A stretch of 64,000 bases of DNA from Pyxidicoccus trucidator (GCF_010894435.1 NZ_JAAIXZ010000028.1:87122-151121), one strand, 5' to 3'; shown: positions 8,986 through 17,818, numbered from the stretch's first letter. A program made the numbers and translations. Notes: generated from the letters alone by a model not told the origin.

Positions 8986-9768
8986 ATGACGGTCCTACTC
9001 CTCATGATGGCGGGCGGCCTCGCGGGCTCTCTCGGGGCGATGCTTGGCATCGGAGGAGGCATCGTCCTGGTCCCCGCGCTGGTGTTGCTGTTCGGTATCC
9101 CCCTGGAAGAGGCGGTGCCCGCGAGCCTCATGTGCGTGGTGGCCAACTCGTGCGCGGCGGCCGCGGGCTACGTGCACAACCACCTGAGCGACATCCGGCT
9201 GGGGCTGACGCTGGAGCTGGCCACGGTGATGGGCGCCATCGTTGGCGGGCTGGTGGCGGCGATGGTTGCTCCGGCGATGGTGGCCGTGGTGTTCGGCCTC
9301 TTCACCCTCTACGTCGCCCTGCAGATGATGCTGCTGTGCTCTCCGCGGCAGGAGCCGGCGACGCTGAGTGACTACACGCCGACGAACTACCCGCTGGGCA
9401 TCTCCGGCTCCTTCGTCGCGGGCGGGCTGTCCTCGCTGCTGGGCGTGGGCGGAGGCCCACTGAAGGTGCCGCTGATGAGCTACGGCATGCGGGTGCCGTT
9501 CAAGGTGGCCAGCGCCACCAGCAACCTGATGATTGGCGTGACGGGGGCCGCGAGCGTGGCGGCCTACGCACTCCGCGGGCACCTGAAGCTGGCGCTGGTG
9601 TCCCCGCTGGTGGTGGGGGTCCTGGTTGGCGCGTACGTCGGCGGCAGGCTGATGCCGAAGATGCCCACGGCGGTGCTGAAGAAGCTCTTCGCCGTGGTGC
9701 TGCTGGTGGTCGCGAGCCAGATGCTGTGGAAGGGAGGGGCGGGACTGTGGCCGAGCATGGTGAAATGA
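8986..9768 (+). CDS. TauE/SafE-family membrane permease
   Basis: The 260-residue protein is a polytopic inner-membrane protein with about eight hydrophobic helices and the duplicated Gly-rich motifs of the TauE/SafE family: GAMLGIGGGIVLVPAL near the start and LLGVGGGPLKVPL in the second half. Members export or import sulfite, sulfonates or other organic anions. The first membrane segment starts right after the ATG at 8986; an in-frame ATG at 8941 would add 15 polar residues and neither start has an ideally spaced ribosome-binding site. The stop codon overlaps the next start (ATGA), so the DUF1634 gene is translationally coupled. Confidence 0.85.
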   Translation: MTVLLLMMAGGLAGSLGAMLGIGGGIVLVPALVLLFGIPLEEAVPASLMCVVANSCAAAAGYVHNHLSDIRLGLTLELATVMGAIVGGLVAAMVAPAMVAVVFGLFTLYVALQMMLLCSPRQEPATLSDYTPTNYPLGISGSFVAGGLSSLLGVGGGPLKVPLMSYGMRVPFKVASATSNLMIGVTGAASVAAYALRGHLKLALVSPLVVGVLVGAYVGGRLMPKMPTAVLKKLFAVVLLVVASQMLWKGGAGLWPSMVK

Positions 9769-10250
9769 GCGAGCCGGACTCATCCGGCACGGAGGGACAC
9801 GTGGTGTCCGCGGCGGTGATGGCGGACACGCATGGGGCCCACAACGTGATGACGCCTGGGGCGGAGCAGGCCCTGGCGCCCGAGGTGGACGCGGAGCCCA
9901 TCACCCAGCCCGGCCTCGACGTGGCCCCGGTGGGACGGGCGCGCCGCCGGGACCTGGCCGTCGCGGGAGACCGGTGGATTGCCCGCGTGCTGCGCGGCGG
10001 TGCGGTGGTGAGCGGGGGGATGTTCGTGGTGTCGCTGGGGCTGGAGGCGCTGCCCCAATCCGAGAATGTGCACGTCGCCATCGACCTGCTCCGCAAGGGC
10101 GCGGCGTCGCTGCTGCTGGTGACACCGGTGGCGCGGCTCGCGGTGGCGGGGACGCTGCTGGGCCTCAAGGGCGAGTGGCGCTACACCATCATCGCCGCGG
10201 GCGTGCTGGGCCTGCTGGCCATCGCCGTCGGCGCCGGCATCCAGGCCTGA
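9765..10250 (+). CDS. DUF1634 membrane protein, partner of TauE
   Basis: The 161-residue product begins at an ATG overlapping the TauE stop by four bases. After about 65 polar residues it has a DUF1634-type core: a segment DRWIARVLRGGAVVSGGMF followed by two further hydrophobic helices. DUF1634 genes are often found beside TauE/SafE permeases, and the overlap supports a working pair in the inner membrane; the role of DUF1634 is not established. The longer frame starting at 9726 would overlap the permease by 43 bases and is less likely. A hairpin just downstream probably ends the transcript. Confidence 0.8.
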   Translation: MSEPDSSGTEGHVVSAAVMADTHGAHNVMTPGAEQALAPEVDAEPITQPGLDVAPVGRARRRDLAVAGDRWIARVLRGGAVVSGGMFVVSLGLEALPQSENVHVAIDLLRKGAASLLLVTPVARLAVAGTLLGLKGEWRYTIIAAGVLGLLAIAVGAGIQA

Positions 10251-10265
10251 GCTGACGTGAGGAGG

Positions 10266-10294
10266 GCGCTCTCCCCGGCAACGGGGATGAGCGC
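10266..10294. terminator. hairpin between convergent genes
   Basis: GCGCTCTCCCC pairs with GGGGATGAGCGC (one bulged T) around a six-base loop. It sits between the DUF1634 stop and the stop of the TPR gene on the other strand, abutting the latter. There is no clear T tract, but the position fits a shared bidirectional terminator. Confidence 0.55.
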
Positions 10295-11167
10295 TCAGAC
10301 TCCGCGCGCGGCGAAGTGGGCCAGCACGTTGCGGACCTTGGCGACCTCGTCCGCGCGGCCCTGATCTTCATACAGCGGCAGCACCGCCTCGAACTGGGCG
10401 CGGGCCGCGGCGAAGTCCTGCAGGTAGTAGCAGGACAGGCCCAAATCCCACCGGGCGCGGGCCTCGTACGCGTGGTCGTGCAATTGCTCGTAGAGCTCCA
10501 CCGCGCGCAGCAGGTGGGGGCGGGCGCCGTCATGGTTGCCCAGCAGGCCCTCGGACTCGCCCAGCAGCAGGTGGCCCTGCGCGAGCGCCTCCGGGTCCTC
10601 GCCCTGCTCCAGCAGCGGCACGGCCTCCAGGAAGCGCTTGCGGGCGGGCTCGTACTCGCCCTTCTCCATGCGGATGTCGCCGATGTCGAGCAGCAGCCGC
10701 GCCACGCGGTCCGGGTTGCGCGTCTGGCGCAGGAGGATGAGGGCCTCCTGGTACTTCTCCTCCGCGGCCTCCGGCTGGCCCATGGCGCGCAGGGACTCGC
10801 CGATGCAGGCGCGGGCCAGGGCCTCGCCCTCGCGGTCCTTCGCCTCGTTGAAGAGCATGGCCGCCTGGGCGATGCGCTCCATGGCGCCGCGGTGGTCCTC
10901 GAAGTGCGCCTTCACCACGCCCAGGCCGAGCAGCGCCTGCGCCTGGCCGGGCTTGTACTTCGCCTGCTGGAAGAGGCCGAGCGCCTCCTCGTAGCACTCG
11001 CGGCTCGCGGCATGGTCCTCCACCAGGCCGTGCAGCTCCGCCAGACTCACCAGCCCCTGGCCCACCTCGGTGGGCGAGCCGGTGATGCGCAGCGGGGCCA
11101 GCGCGTTCTTCTGCTGCTGGATGGCGTCGAGGATGTGGGCGCGTTGGGTGTCGTCGGGAGCGTGCAT
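10295..11167 (-). CDS. TPR-repeat protein
   Basis: The 290-residue protein is made of tetratricopeptide repeats from about residue 35 to the end (for example SLAELHGLVEDHAASRECY and LARACIGESLRAMGQPEAA), giving a scaffold for protein contacts. No catalytic domain or signal peptide is seen. The ATG at 11167 has GAGG five bases upstream; a GTG at 11188 would overlap the preceding regulator gene by 14 bases. The close spacing to the ScfR-type regulator gene upstream (7 bp) argues for cotranscription, so it may modulate that regulator or act in the same pathway; this is inference. Confidence 0.82.
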   Translation of the reverse strand: MHAPDDTQRAHILDAIQQQKNALAPLRITGSPTEVGQGLVSLAELHGLVEDHAASRECYEEALGLFQQAKYKPGQAQALLGLGVVKAHFEDHRGAMERIAQAAMLFNEAKDREGEALARACIGESLRAMGQPEAAEEKYQEALILLRQTRNPDRVARLLLDIGDIRMEKGEYEPARKRFLEAVPLLEQGEDPEALAQGHLLLGESEGLLGNHDGARPHLLRAVELYEQLHDHAYEARARWDLGLSCYYLQDFAAARAQFEAVLPLYEDQGRADEVAKVRNVLAHFAARGV

Positions 11168-11174
11168 GTCGACC

Positions 11175-12848
11175 TCAGGCGTCGCCACCCTTGCGGCGCC
11201 GGGACGGCTTGTCCAACGAATCGTCCTTCTCAGTCCCGTGAGTCCCGTTGACGGTGAGCGAGCCGTTCATCGGGAGCACCTCCACCCCGCCGCCATGCGC
11301 GTGGGCTGGGCCGCCATTCTCCCCCATCTGGTGGATACGCTCCTTCTCCACCTTGTCGGCCTTCTCGTGGACGAGCAGCGGGGAGAAGAAGCAGTCCTTC
11401 TTCGTGTACTCGTCGAAGGCGAAGGCGAAGCGGTAGCTGGCGGCCGCGCGCTGGTTGCAGTCCGTGCGCTCGCAGAAGCGGCAGGAGATGCCGGACGGAA
11501 TGGCGTCCTTGCGCAGGTCCGTGGTGGGCAGGCCGTAGGCCAGGTACTTCGCGTTCTCCGCGTGGGTGCCCAGGCCGATGGAGTAGGCCGTGCCCTTGAC
11601 GATGGAGCCTTCAATGGGCTGCAGCTGCACCTTGGCGAAGCAGAAGTACGTCGTCCCGTCCGGCATGATGGAGTACTGCCGGGTGATTTGGGACGGGTTG
11701 AGGAAGGCCAGGTGCACGGCCCACTTGGCGCACGAGCCGCCGCCGGTGGCGAAGCGGATGCCGGTGCCGCTGTAGCGCTTGGAGATGTTGCCGGCGATGT
11801 CCGCGCGCAGGAAGTGGAAGGGGATGCCGGGGCGCTTGGGGTCCGACAGGTTGCAGAGCCGGTGGGCCACCGTCTCGTAGGTGGAGCCGAAGATGCTGGA
11901 GAGCAGCTCCACGTCGTAGCGCGTGCGCTGCACCTCCTTGAAGAAGTCCCCGTAGGGGAGCATCAGCGCGCCAGCGAAGTAGTTGGCCAGGTTGACCTTG
12001 ATGAGCCGCTCCGTCTCACCGTGGCGCATGCGGCCCGCCACCATGATGCGCTCCACCAGCTTCTCGCGGTCCATCACCAGCAGGCCGATGGACGCGGCAA
12101 TCTGGAACTTCAGCGGCTGCTCGGTGAGGAAGGGCGACAGGGTGAGCGTCTTCTCCTCCGGGTCCAACCGCCGCACCACGGACGAGCCGCTGGGCGCCGG
12201 GTCGTCGAAGAGGACGCGGTAGCCGAAGCGCTCCTCCAGCAGCCGGATGAGCTGTCCGCTGGTGAGCTGCCGCTCCAGGCGCACGTCACGGCGCAGCGCC
12301 TCCGCCTGCTCCTCCAATTCCGGGAAGAAGTTGCGGTGCTTCTCCAGGAAGTCGCTGACCTCGTCGAAGGGCGAGTAGTCGAAGCGGACGCCCGGCACCG
12401 TGCCGTTCTGCGCGCCACCCTGCGCGCGGGTGCGCTCCTCCACGTTGAGCTGCGCCAGCACGTTCTCCAACTGCGTGCGCGTGTTCTTGTAGAGGTTGAA
12501 GAGCGCGGCCACCGTGCCGGCCAGCTTCGGCTCGGCGGACAGCGACTGGAGCGACTCGGGGTCGATGTCGAGGCTCTTGAGCAGCGGCTCGTCCAGCAGC
12601 TTCGCCAGCGCCTCGTCCACGCGGCCCTCGCCGAGCGTGGACATGAACTGCTCGGGGTCCTGGTCGAAGTAGCGCAGCGCCTTCCAGAGCAGCGGGAAGG
12701 GCATCACCCGCTTCCCCTTCTCGATGAGGTTCAGGTACGCGGGGGACACACCCAGGTCCTTGGCCGCGTCTGCTTGCTTGATGTTGCGTGCAAGGCGCAG
12801 CCCTCGGAGCTTCAGGCCCACGTTGGCGTTCAGTGCGTTGTCGTTCAT
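11175..12848 (-). CDS. ScfR/RamB-type short-chain fatty acyl regulator (XRE-IrrE-DUF2083)
   Basis: The 557-residue protein begins with an XRE helix-turn-helix at about residues 11-65 (KLRGLRLARNIKQADAAKDL, then SPAYLNLIEKGKR). A long middle region includes the IrrE/ImmA-like domain, and the C-terminal part contains the cysteine motif CRFCERTDC typical of DUF2083. This architecture belongs to regulators such as RamB, which control acetate, propionate and acyl-CoA genes. The ATG at 12848 begins the conserved part. An inverted repeat with TTTGCAAA, like the RamB box, lies about 60 bp upstream and suggests autoregulation. The neighbouring fabF and thioesterase genes fit a lipid-related role. The C-terminal 50 residues are polar and variable. 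Confidence 0.88.
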   Translation of the reverse strand: MNDNALNANVGLKLRGLRLARNIKQADAAKDLGVSPAYLNLIEKGKRVMPFPLLWKALRYFDQDPEQFMSTLGEGRVDEALAKLLDEPLLKSLDIDPESLQSLSAEPKLAGTVAALFNLYKNTRTQLENVLAQLNVEERTRAQGGAQNGTVPGVRFDYSPFDEVSDFLEKHRNFFPELEEQAEALRRDVRLERQLTSGQLIRLLEERFGYRVLFDDPAPSGSSVVRRLDPEEKTLTLSPFLTEQPLKFQIAASIGLLVMDREKLVERIMVAGRMRHGETERLIKVNLANYFAGALMLPYGDFFKEVQRTRYDVELLSSIFGSTYETVAHRLCNLSDPKRPGIPFHFLRADIAGNISKRYSGTGIRFATGGGSCAKWAVHLAFLNPSQITRQYSIMPDGTTYFCFAKVQLQPIEGSIVKGTAYSIGLGTHAENAKYLAYGLPTTDLRKDAIPSGISCRFCERTDCNQRAAASYRFAFAFDEYTKKDCFFSPLLVHEKADKVEKERIHQMGENGGPAHAHGGGVEVLPMNGSLTVNGTHGTEKDDSLDKPSRRRKGGDA

Positions 12849-12908
12849 GGCCGAGTCGAGGCCCTCTGGAGCACGCCGGACCTCGCGCACCTGGGACCTG
12901 GATCCACT

Positions 12909-12934
12909 TTGCAAATCGATTTACCGATTTGCAA
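12909..12934. promoter_or_regulatory. perfect inverted repeat, likely ScfR/RamB operator
   Basis: TTGCAAATCG at 12909-12918 and CGATTTGCAA at 12925-12934 form a perfect 10-bp inverted repeat with a 6-bp spacer. It contains TTTGCAAA at 12908-12915, the core of the known RamB box. It lies about 60 bp before the regulator start, a good place for autoregulation. Confidence 0.7.
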
Positions 12935-13094
12935 TGAACGTTTTCGGGCGGGGGGCCCCCTGTCCGGCGGGCGACGGAACAGCTGTCCGCCTCCACTACG
13001 GAGCTGTAGAAATGCGCGTAAGCGCATGTAATTACGGTGCTTTGGGGCTGTGGGAGTGTTCGCTCCAGCGCGCCCCCGCCGCGGCTTGTCAACC

Positions 13095-13140
13095 GTTTAC
13101 TGGCGCACTGCGCCATGTGACCTGGAGTGCGTCAGTAAAC
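13095..13140. promoter_or_regulatory. nested palindromes between fabF and the ScfR-type gene
   Basis: GTTTACTGGCGCACT (13095-13109) pairs with AGTGCGTCAGTAAAC (13126-13140) with one mismatch. Inside the left arm lies a second perfect palindrome, TGGCGCA-C-TGCGCCA, at 13101-13115. A further GGTTTACAAA occurs at 13151-13160. The region is downstream of fabF and upstream of the regulator gene, so it could be an operator or a fabF transcript end; no T tract is present. Confidence 0.5.
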
Positions 13141-13197
13141 GCGGATTCACGGTTTACAAAGCAAGGGCGTCCAGTGGTGGGGACACGTAGGAGTCGA

Positions 13198-14442
13198 TCA
13201 TCCGGTGGCCCGGCGGAAGACGAGCGACGCGTTGGTGCCGCCGAAGCCGAAGGAGTTGCTCATGACGGCGTCCAGGCGCGCGGGGCGGGCGGTGTTGGGC
13301 ACGCAGTCCAGGGCGATGCGGGGGTCCTGACGCTGGAGGTTGATGGTGGGCGGGAGGACCTCGCGGGTGAGGGCGAGGATGCTGATGACGGCCTCGGCGG
13401 CGCCAGCCGCGCCGTTCATGTGGCCCGTCATGGACTTGGTGGAGGAAATGGCGACGGTGCGCGCGGCGTCGCCGAAGACGCGGGCGATGCCCTCCATCTC
13501 CAGCACGTCGCCGAGGTCCGTCGAGGTGCCGTGGGCATTGATGTAGCCGATGTCCGCGGGCGTGAGGCCGGCGTCCTTCATGGCGCCGCGCATGCTGCGC
13601 TGGGCGCCTTCGTGCTCGGGGGCGGGCGCGGTGACGTGGTGCGCGTCGGAGGTGGCGCTGTAGCCGGACAGCTCGGCGTAGATGCGCGCGCCCCGGGCGC
13701 GGGCGTGCTCCCACTCCTCGAGCACGAGCATGCCGGCGCCCTCGGCGAGCACGAAGCCGTCGCGGTCCGCGTCGAACGGGCGGCTGGCCTCCTGGGGCGC
13801 GTCGTTGCGGGTGGACAGCGCCTTCATCGCGGCGAAGCCGCCCACGCCCAGCAGTGAGATGGGCGCCTCGGAGCCGCCGGCCACCGCCGCGTCGAACTCG
13901 CCGCGCTGGATTCCGCGCATCGCCTCGCCAATGGCATGGGCGCTGGTGGAGCACGCGGAGTTGGTGGACCACGAGGGGCCCTTGATGCCGTGGCGCATGG
14001 TGACGTAGCCGGGCGCCAGATTGATGATCATCTGGAGGATGAAGAACGGGCTGATGCGGTCCGGCCCCTTCTCCATCGCCTTGCGGTAGGTCTCCTCCAG
14101 GCTGGAGATGCCACCGATGCCGGAGCCGATGATGGCCGCCACGCGCTCGGCGTTCTCCGGGGTGATTTTCAGCCCCGAGTCCGCGATGGCCATGTCCGCC
14201 GCCACCACCGCGAACTGCGCGAAGCGGTCCATCCGCCGCACCTCGCGCCGGTCGATGTAGTCCTCCGGTTGGAAGTCCTTCACCTCGCCAGCGATGCGGC
14301 AGTCCAGCCGGCTCGCGTCGAAGAGGGTGATGGGGCCCACGCCGCTCCGCCCGCCCACCAGGGCCTCCCAGCTCTTCTCCACTCCCGTGCCACAGGGGCT
14401 GATGAGCCCCAGCCCGGTCACCGCGACACGCCGCTTCTCCAT
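13198..14442 (-). CDS. fabF: beta-ketoacyl-ACP synthase II
   Basis: The 414-residue condensing enzyme elongates acyl-ACP with malonyl-ACP in fatty acid synthesis. The catalytic Cys is C164 in STNSACSTSAHA, the histidines are H304 in INAHGTSTDLGD and H341 in KSMTGHMNGAAG, and K336 is present, giving a complete active site. The C-terminal SNSFGFGGTNAS loop is typical. Here the residues after the Cys are STSAHA rather than the common ATGAHA. It may be the housekeeping FabF or a specialised copy, since no fabD, fabG or acpP is beside it. A GGAGA precedes the ATG. The gene diverges from the thioesterase-TetR pair. Confidence 0.92.
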   Translation of the reverse strand: MEKRRVAVTGLGLISPCGTGVEKSWEALVGGRSGVGPITLFDASRLDCRIAGEVKDFQPEDYIDRREVRRMDRFAQFAVVAADMAIADSGLKITPENAERVAAIIGSGIGGISSLEETYRKAMEKGPDRISPFFILQMIINLAPGYVTMRHGIKGPSWSTNSACSTSAHAIGEAMRGIQRGEFDAAVAGGSEAPISLLGVGGFAAMKALSTRNDAPQEASRPFDADRDGFVLAEGAGMLVLEEWEHARARGARIYAELSGYSATSDAHHVTAPAPEHEGAQRSMRGAMKDAGLTPADIGYINAHGTSTDLGDVLEMEGIARVFGDAARTVAISSTKSMTGHMNGAAGAAEAVISILALTREVLPPTINLQRQDPRIALDCVPNTARPARLDAVMSNSFGFGGTNASLVFRRATG

Positions 14443-14540
14443 GGCTCTCTCCGTCTCCCACGCGCACCGGCGGCCTTGAACGGGCCTGTCTGCCCGGCTG
14501 CCCGCTTCTCCACGTGCGCTCGATGGGACTTTGTATTATG

Positions 14541-14551
14541 GGCATCATGCC
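14541..14551. promoter_or_regulatory. short palindrome in the fabF/thioesterase divergent promoter region
   Basis: GGCAT-C-ATGCC is a perfect palindrome in the 193-bp divergent region 14443-14635. It is a reasonable candidate operator for the TetR protein encoded two genes away, but it is short and could be chance. Confidence 0.3.
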
Positions 14552-14635
14552 ATCAGGGCAAGTAGATGCGACCGGGCGCTGGAATCCCCGGAGCTGCATT
14601 GGATGACGAGTATCATTCAAATGGAGGAAGCACCG

Positions 14636-15160
14636 ATGAGCCAGGGGAGCGCTGGGAGCCGGACCCGGACCGTGACGTGGAGGGACCCGCGCGAGGGCGT
14701 GGCCGCGGCCAGGACGCTGTCCGGGCTGGAATACCTGCGCGCCATCGTCCGAGGTGAGGTGCCGGGGGCGCCCATCGCCGAGCTGATGGGGTTCGCTCCG
14801 GTGGAGGTGGACGAGGGGCGGGCGGTGTTCGTGGTGGAGCCGGCGGAGTACCACTACAACCCCATCGGCACGGTGCACGGTGGGCTGGCGGCCACGGTGC
14901 TGGACTCGGCGCTGGCGTGCGCGGTGCACTCCACCTTGCCGGCGGGGTCGGGGTACACGACGCTGGAGCTGCATGTGAATCTCGTGCGCGCGATTGCTCA
15001 CGACACGGGCCGGCTGACGTGCACGGGCGAGGTCATCCATGTGGGTGGGCGGGTGGCCACGGCCCAGGCGAAGCTGACGGATGCGGCGGGGAAGCTGTAT
15101 GCCCACGGCACCACCACGTGCATGCTGTTCCGGCCCCCGGGCGCGGGAGGCCGCGAGTAG
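14636..15160 (+). CDS. PaaI-type hot-dog thioesterase
   Basis: The 174-residue protein contains a hot-dog fold thioesterase core with the motif NPIGTVHGGLAATVLDSALA at about residues 78-97, as in PaaI-like acyl-CoA hydrolases. These enzymes hydrolyse acyl- or aryl-CoA thioesters in the cytoplasm; the substrate here cannot be told. The start at 14636 is preceded by a good GGAGGAAG ribosome-binding site; the frame is open upstream but that extension lies in the promoter region. The TetR gene follows after 11 bp, so the two form an operon, divergent from fabF. Confidence 0.88.
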   Translation: MSQGSAGSRTRTVTWRDPREGVAAARTLSGLEYLRAIVRGEVPGAPIAELMGFAPVEVDEGRAVFVVEPAEYHYNPIGTVHGGLAATVLDSALACAVHSTLPAGSGYTTLELHVNLVRAIAHDTGRLTCTGEVIHVGGRVATAQAKLTDAAGKLYAHGTTTCMLFRPPGAGGRE

Positions 15161-15171
15161 GAGAGGAAGCG

Positions 15172-15789
15172 ATGCGGTACGGACCAGAGCACAAGCAGGC
15201 CACGCGCGAGCGCATCCTGGCGGCGGCGGAGAACCTCTTCCGCAAGCAGGGCTTCGAGGGCGCGAGCGTGGAGCGCGTCATGCGCGCGGCGGGGCTGACG
15301 GTGGGGGGCTTCTATGCCCACTTCGCCTCGAAGGACTCGCTGCTCGCGGAGTCCGTGCGCGCCTTCTTCCAGCGCAACGGCGAGCGGTGGCTGGGTGGGC
15401 TGGAGGAGTTGCGGGGCGCGGAGTGGCTGAGCCACTTCGTGCGCCGGTACCTCAACCGCCACATCCGCGACAACATGGAGACGGGCTGCATCCTGCCGTC
15501 GGTGTTGTCGGACCTGGGGCGAGGGACTCCGGAAGCGCGCGAGGCCTTCGCCGAGGGGGTGGAGGGGCTGGTGGCGGAGATGGTGGTGCGCGTGCCGGGC
15601 GAGGATGGCGTCACCGCGCGGAAGCGGGCGCTGGCGACGGTGACGTCCCTCATCGGCGCGATGACGCTGGCCCGGGCGACGAAGGGCCTGCCCCTGTCGG
15701 ATGAAATCCTGGAGGCGGCGCGGGAGTTCCTGCTCGCGGACGGGAAGGGGACGGAAGCGGCCCCTGCCTCGCGGAAGAAGTCACACTGA
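15172..15789 (+). CDS. TetR-family transcriptional regulator
   Basis: The 205-residue protein has an N-terminal TetR helix-turn-helix at about residues 10-57: TRERILAAAENLFRKQGFEG followed by SVERVMRAAGLTVGGFYAHF and then SKDSLLAES. The C-terminal ligand-binding domain has a Cys in METGCILPSV, typical of AcrR-like members. GGAGAGGAAG lies just upstream of the ATG. It is cotranscribed with the thioesterase gene and likely represses its own operon and perhaps fabF from the shared divergent region; ligand is unknown, though an acyl-CoA would suit the neighbours. Confidence 0.9.
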   Translation: MRYGPEHKQATRERILAAAENLFRKQGFEGASVERVMRAAGLTVGGFYAHFASKDSLLAESVRAFFQRNGERWLGGLEELRGAEWLSHFVRRYLNRHIRDNMETGCILPSVLSDLGRGTPEAREAFAEGVEGLVAEMVVRVPGEDGVTARKRALATVTSLIGAMTLARATKGLPLSDEILEAAREFLLADGKGTEAAPASRKKSH

Positions 15790-15839
15790 GCGGCGGACCC
15801 CGTGTCGTGCGCTGACCCACCCGAGAAGGCCCGGGGGGC

Positions 15840-16169
15840 TCACCACCACCGGATGCCTCCGCGCGGGCCCCGGCGCGTCGTGTTCCGCCAGAGCGCATGG
15901 GCGCCCACGGCCAGCAGCATCCAGATGATGCCGAACCCCACCAGGTACATCCCCACCAGCACGGCGGTGAGGACGTACCAGTGGAAGTGTTCCTTCCAGC
16001 GCAGCCGGGCCGGCCTGCCGACGACTTCGCTCACCGGCCGCCAGGGCTCTGTCTCGGAGGTGCGAATCTGGTCCGTCGGGTCCACCAGTCCCGTCGACAG
16101 CGCCTGGCGGACCTCATCCAGTCCGCCATAGGACAGCTCACCCTCGGGACTGCGGATGCGTATGGGCAT
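15840..16169 (-). CDS. small membrane protein with GYF_2-like domain
   Basis: The 109-residue protein starts MPIRIRSPEGELSYGGLDEV; residues 1-50 resemble a GYF_2-like module (a pattern of GLVDPTDQIRTSETEPWRPV). A hydrophobic helix, VLTAVLVGMYLVGFGIIWML, follows at about residues 68-88, and the tail is basic. It is thus a single-pass inner-membrane protein of unknown role. The ATG at 16169 was chosen because family-like sequence begins there; the frame remains open to 16403 but that region reads as the 5' end of the opposite gene. Confidence 0.65.
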   Translation of the reverse strand: MPIRIRSPEGELSYGGLDEVRQALSTGLVDPTDQIRTSETEPWRPVSEVVGRPARLRWKEHFHWYVLTAVLVGMYLVGFGIIWMLLAVGAHALWRNTTRRGPRGGIRWW

Positions 16170-16326
16170 TGCGCATGACTCTAGGGCCACCGGCCTCCCG
16201 GGAGCCACCTGCGTCACGCGCAGCCACAAGGCGGTGTGTGGCGGAGTGTTCCCACTCGACGTGAGGCGCGCGGCGTGTCGCCAGGCGTATTCTCGCGTCC
16301 GCTGACGGAGCGCTTCGAGGTGACGC

Positions 16327-17796
16327 GTGGGACGTAGACGCAGCCGGACCGGAGGCACCGCCCGGGTAGCTCCCTGGAGGGCCCGTGCACGTTCGTCCGT
16401 CATCCTCCTGCTCGCGCTCGCGGCCCTGTCCTGCCAGACGCCGGCACGCCCGCGTCCGACGGGAGACCCGGCGGCGCTGCGCTACAACCTCACCTACGTG
16501 CGCGAGCCCGAGCACGCCATCGACGTAGAGGTGGTGCTGGCGAAGGGCTCTCCGCGCGAGTTCCTCTTCAGTGAGCCCGGCGGTGTGGACACGGTCCACG
16601 TCTGGAGCGACGACGGACAGGTGCGCTCGCTGCGGGTCCACGAGGACGGGCTCCGCCTTCCCGCCGGCACGCGCTTCCTGCGCTACCGCTACGCGCTGGA
16701 TGCACGCATCCGACAGCACGGGCCCGGCTTCTTCATCGGCGTCGGCGATGGCGACGCGCGCCATGTCGCCGGGCGTGAGTACCTCATCCGTCCGCGCGTG
16801 GTGACGCCGGACCTGCGAGTGGAGCTGTACTTGGAGGGCGTGGACGCGCTGCTGCCGTGGCAGCCGGGGGAGGGGGGGCTCTACCGCCTGCGCGGTGAGG
16901 ACCTGGTGGACTCCGGCTTCCATGGCTTCGGCGGGCGCCGCTGCCAGGTCCAGCTGCCGGACGCGGTGCTGGACGTCGCCATCCTCGGACGCTTCTCGCG
17001 TCTGGACGACGCGTCCATCTGCGCGTGGCTGCGGCAGGCCGCGGAGGAGGTGCGCACCGTGCGCCGCGCCTTCCCGTATCCGCGCATCTCCGTGCGCGTC
17101 ATCCCCGCGTCGGCGCGTCGCGGCTCCGGCCTCTTCGGCATGGTGCAGTGGAGCTCGCCGCCCAGTGTCTCCATCCTCGTGGGCCGGGACACGGACGCCA
17201 CCTCCTTCAAGCGGGACTGGGTGGCCGTGCACGAGCTGCTGCACCTCACCCACCCTGTCATCCTCCCGCGCGTGCCCTGGCTGTCGGAAGGACTGGCCAC
17301 CTACTACACGGAGGTGGCGCGCTCGCGCTCCGGGCGGCAGAGCGCGCAGCGTGCATGGGAGGAACTCGTGGACGGCTTCGCTCGCGGGCGGGCCCAGGCG
17401 GGCGGGCGCACCATGGAAGAGGTGGTGGCGGGCAGTCCCTACTCGCTCGGCGTCTACTGGACGGGCGCGCTCTTCGCCTTGCATCTCGATGTGGAATTAC
17501 GCCGTGTCACTGAAAACAAGCGCCGGCTGGAGGACGTGCTGGAGCTGCTGGCCGAGCGCGGCCCCACGTCCACCTTCGGTGCCTTCGGAGCGGCGGTGGA
17601 CTCTGTCGCGGGCCAGCCGCTGTTCGGCGCGCTGCTGGAGCGGCACCTCCGGCGACCTTCTTTTGCGGAGGCGGAAGGTCTGCTAGAAGCCTTGGGGGTC
17701 AGGACTGACACGGGCGAAGTCAAGCTGGTGCCGGCCCGTGACAGCCTGTTGCGTGAAGCGTTGGACGGTCGGCGCACCCGCGGCGCCGGCTTCTGA
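16327..17796 (+). CDS. peptidase-MA-like zinc metallopeptidase lipoprotein
   Basis: The 489-residue protein has a lipoprotein signal ending in ALSCQ (C36). A zinc-binding HELLH motif at residues 302-306 (H302, E303, H306) and a downstream E321 in LSEGLATYY are arranged as in gluzincins of the peptidase MA/M61-like type, so it is probably a cell-surface or periplasmic protease or protease-like protein. The N-terminal 270 residues are beta-rich and unassigned. The start is a GTG, forced by the signal peptide. It is the upstream neighbour of the YceI/RiPP operon, but an ECF-like promoter separates them. Confidence 0.75.
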   Translation: MGRRRSRTGGTARVAPWRARARSSVILLLALAALSCQTPARPRPTGDPAALRYNLTYVREPEHAIDVEVVLAKGSPREFLFSEPGGVDTVHVWSDDGQVRSLRVHEDGLRLPAGTRFLRYRYALDARIRQHGPGFFIGVGDGDARHVAGREYLIRPRVVTPDLRVELYLEGVDALLPWQPGEGGLYRLRGEDLVDSGFHGFGGRRCQVQLPDAVLDVAILGRFSRLDDASICAWLRQAAEEVRTVRRAFPYPRISVRVIPASARRGSGLFGMVQWSSPPSVSILVGRDTDATSFKRDWVAVHELLHLTHPVILPRVPWLSEGLATYYTEVARSRSGRQSAQRAWEELVDGFARGRAQAGGRTMEEVVAGSPYSLGVYWTGALFALHLDVELRRVTENKRRLEDVLELLAERGPTSTFGAFGAAVDSVAGQPLFGALLERHLRRPSFAEAEGLLEALGVRTDTGEVKLVPARDSLLREALDGRRTRGAGF

Positions 17797-17818
17797 ACGG
17801 AACCCGCGGGAAGGCGCT

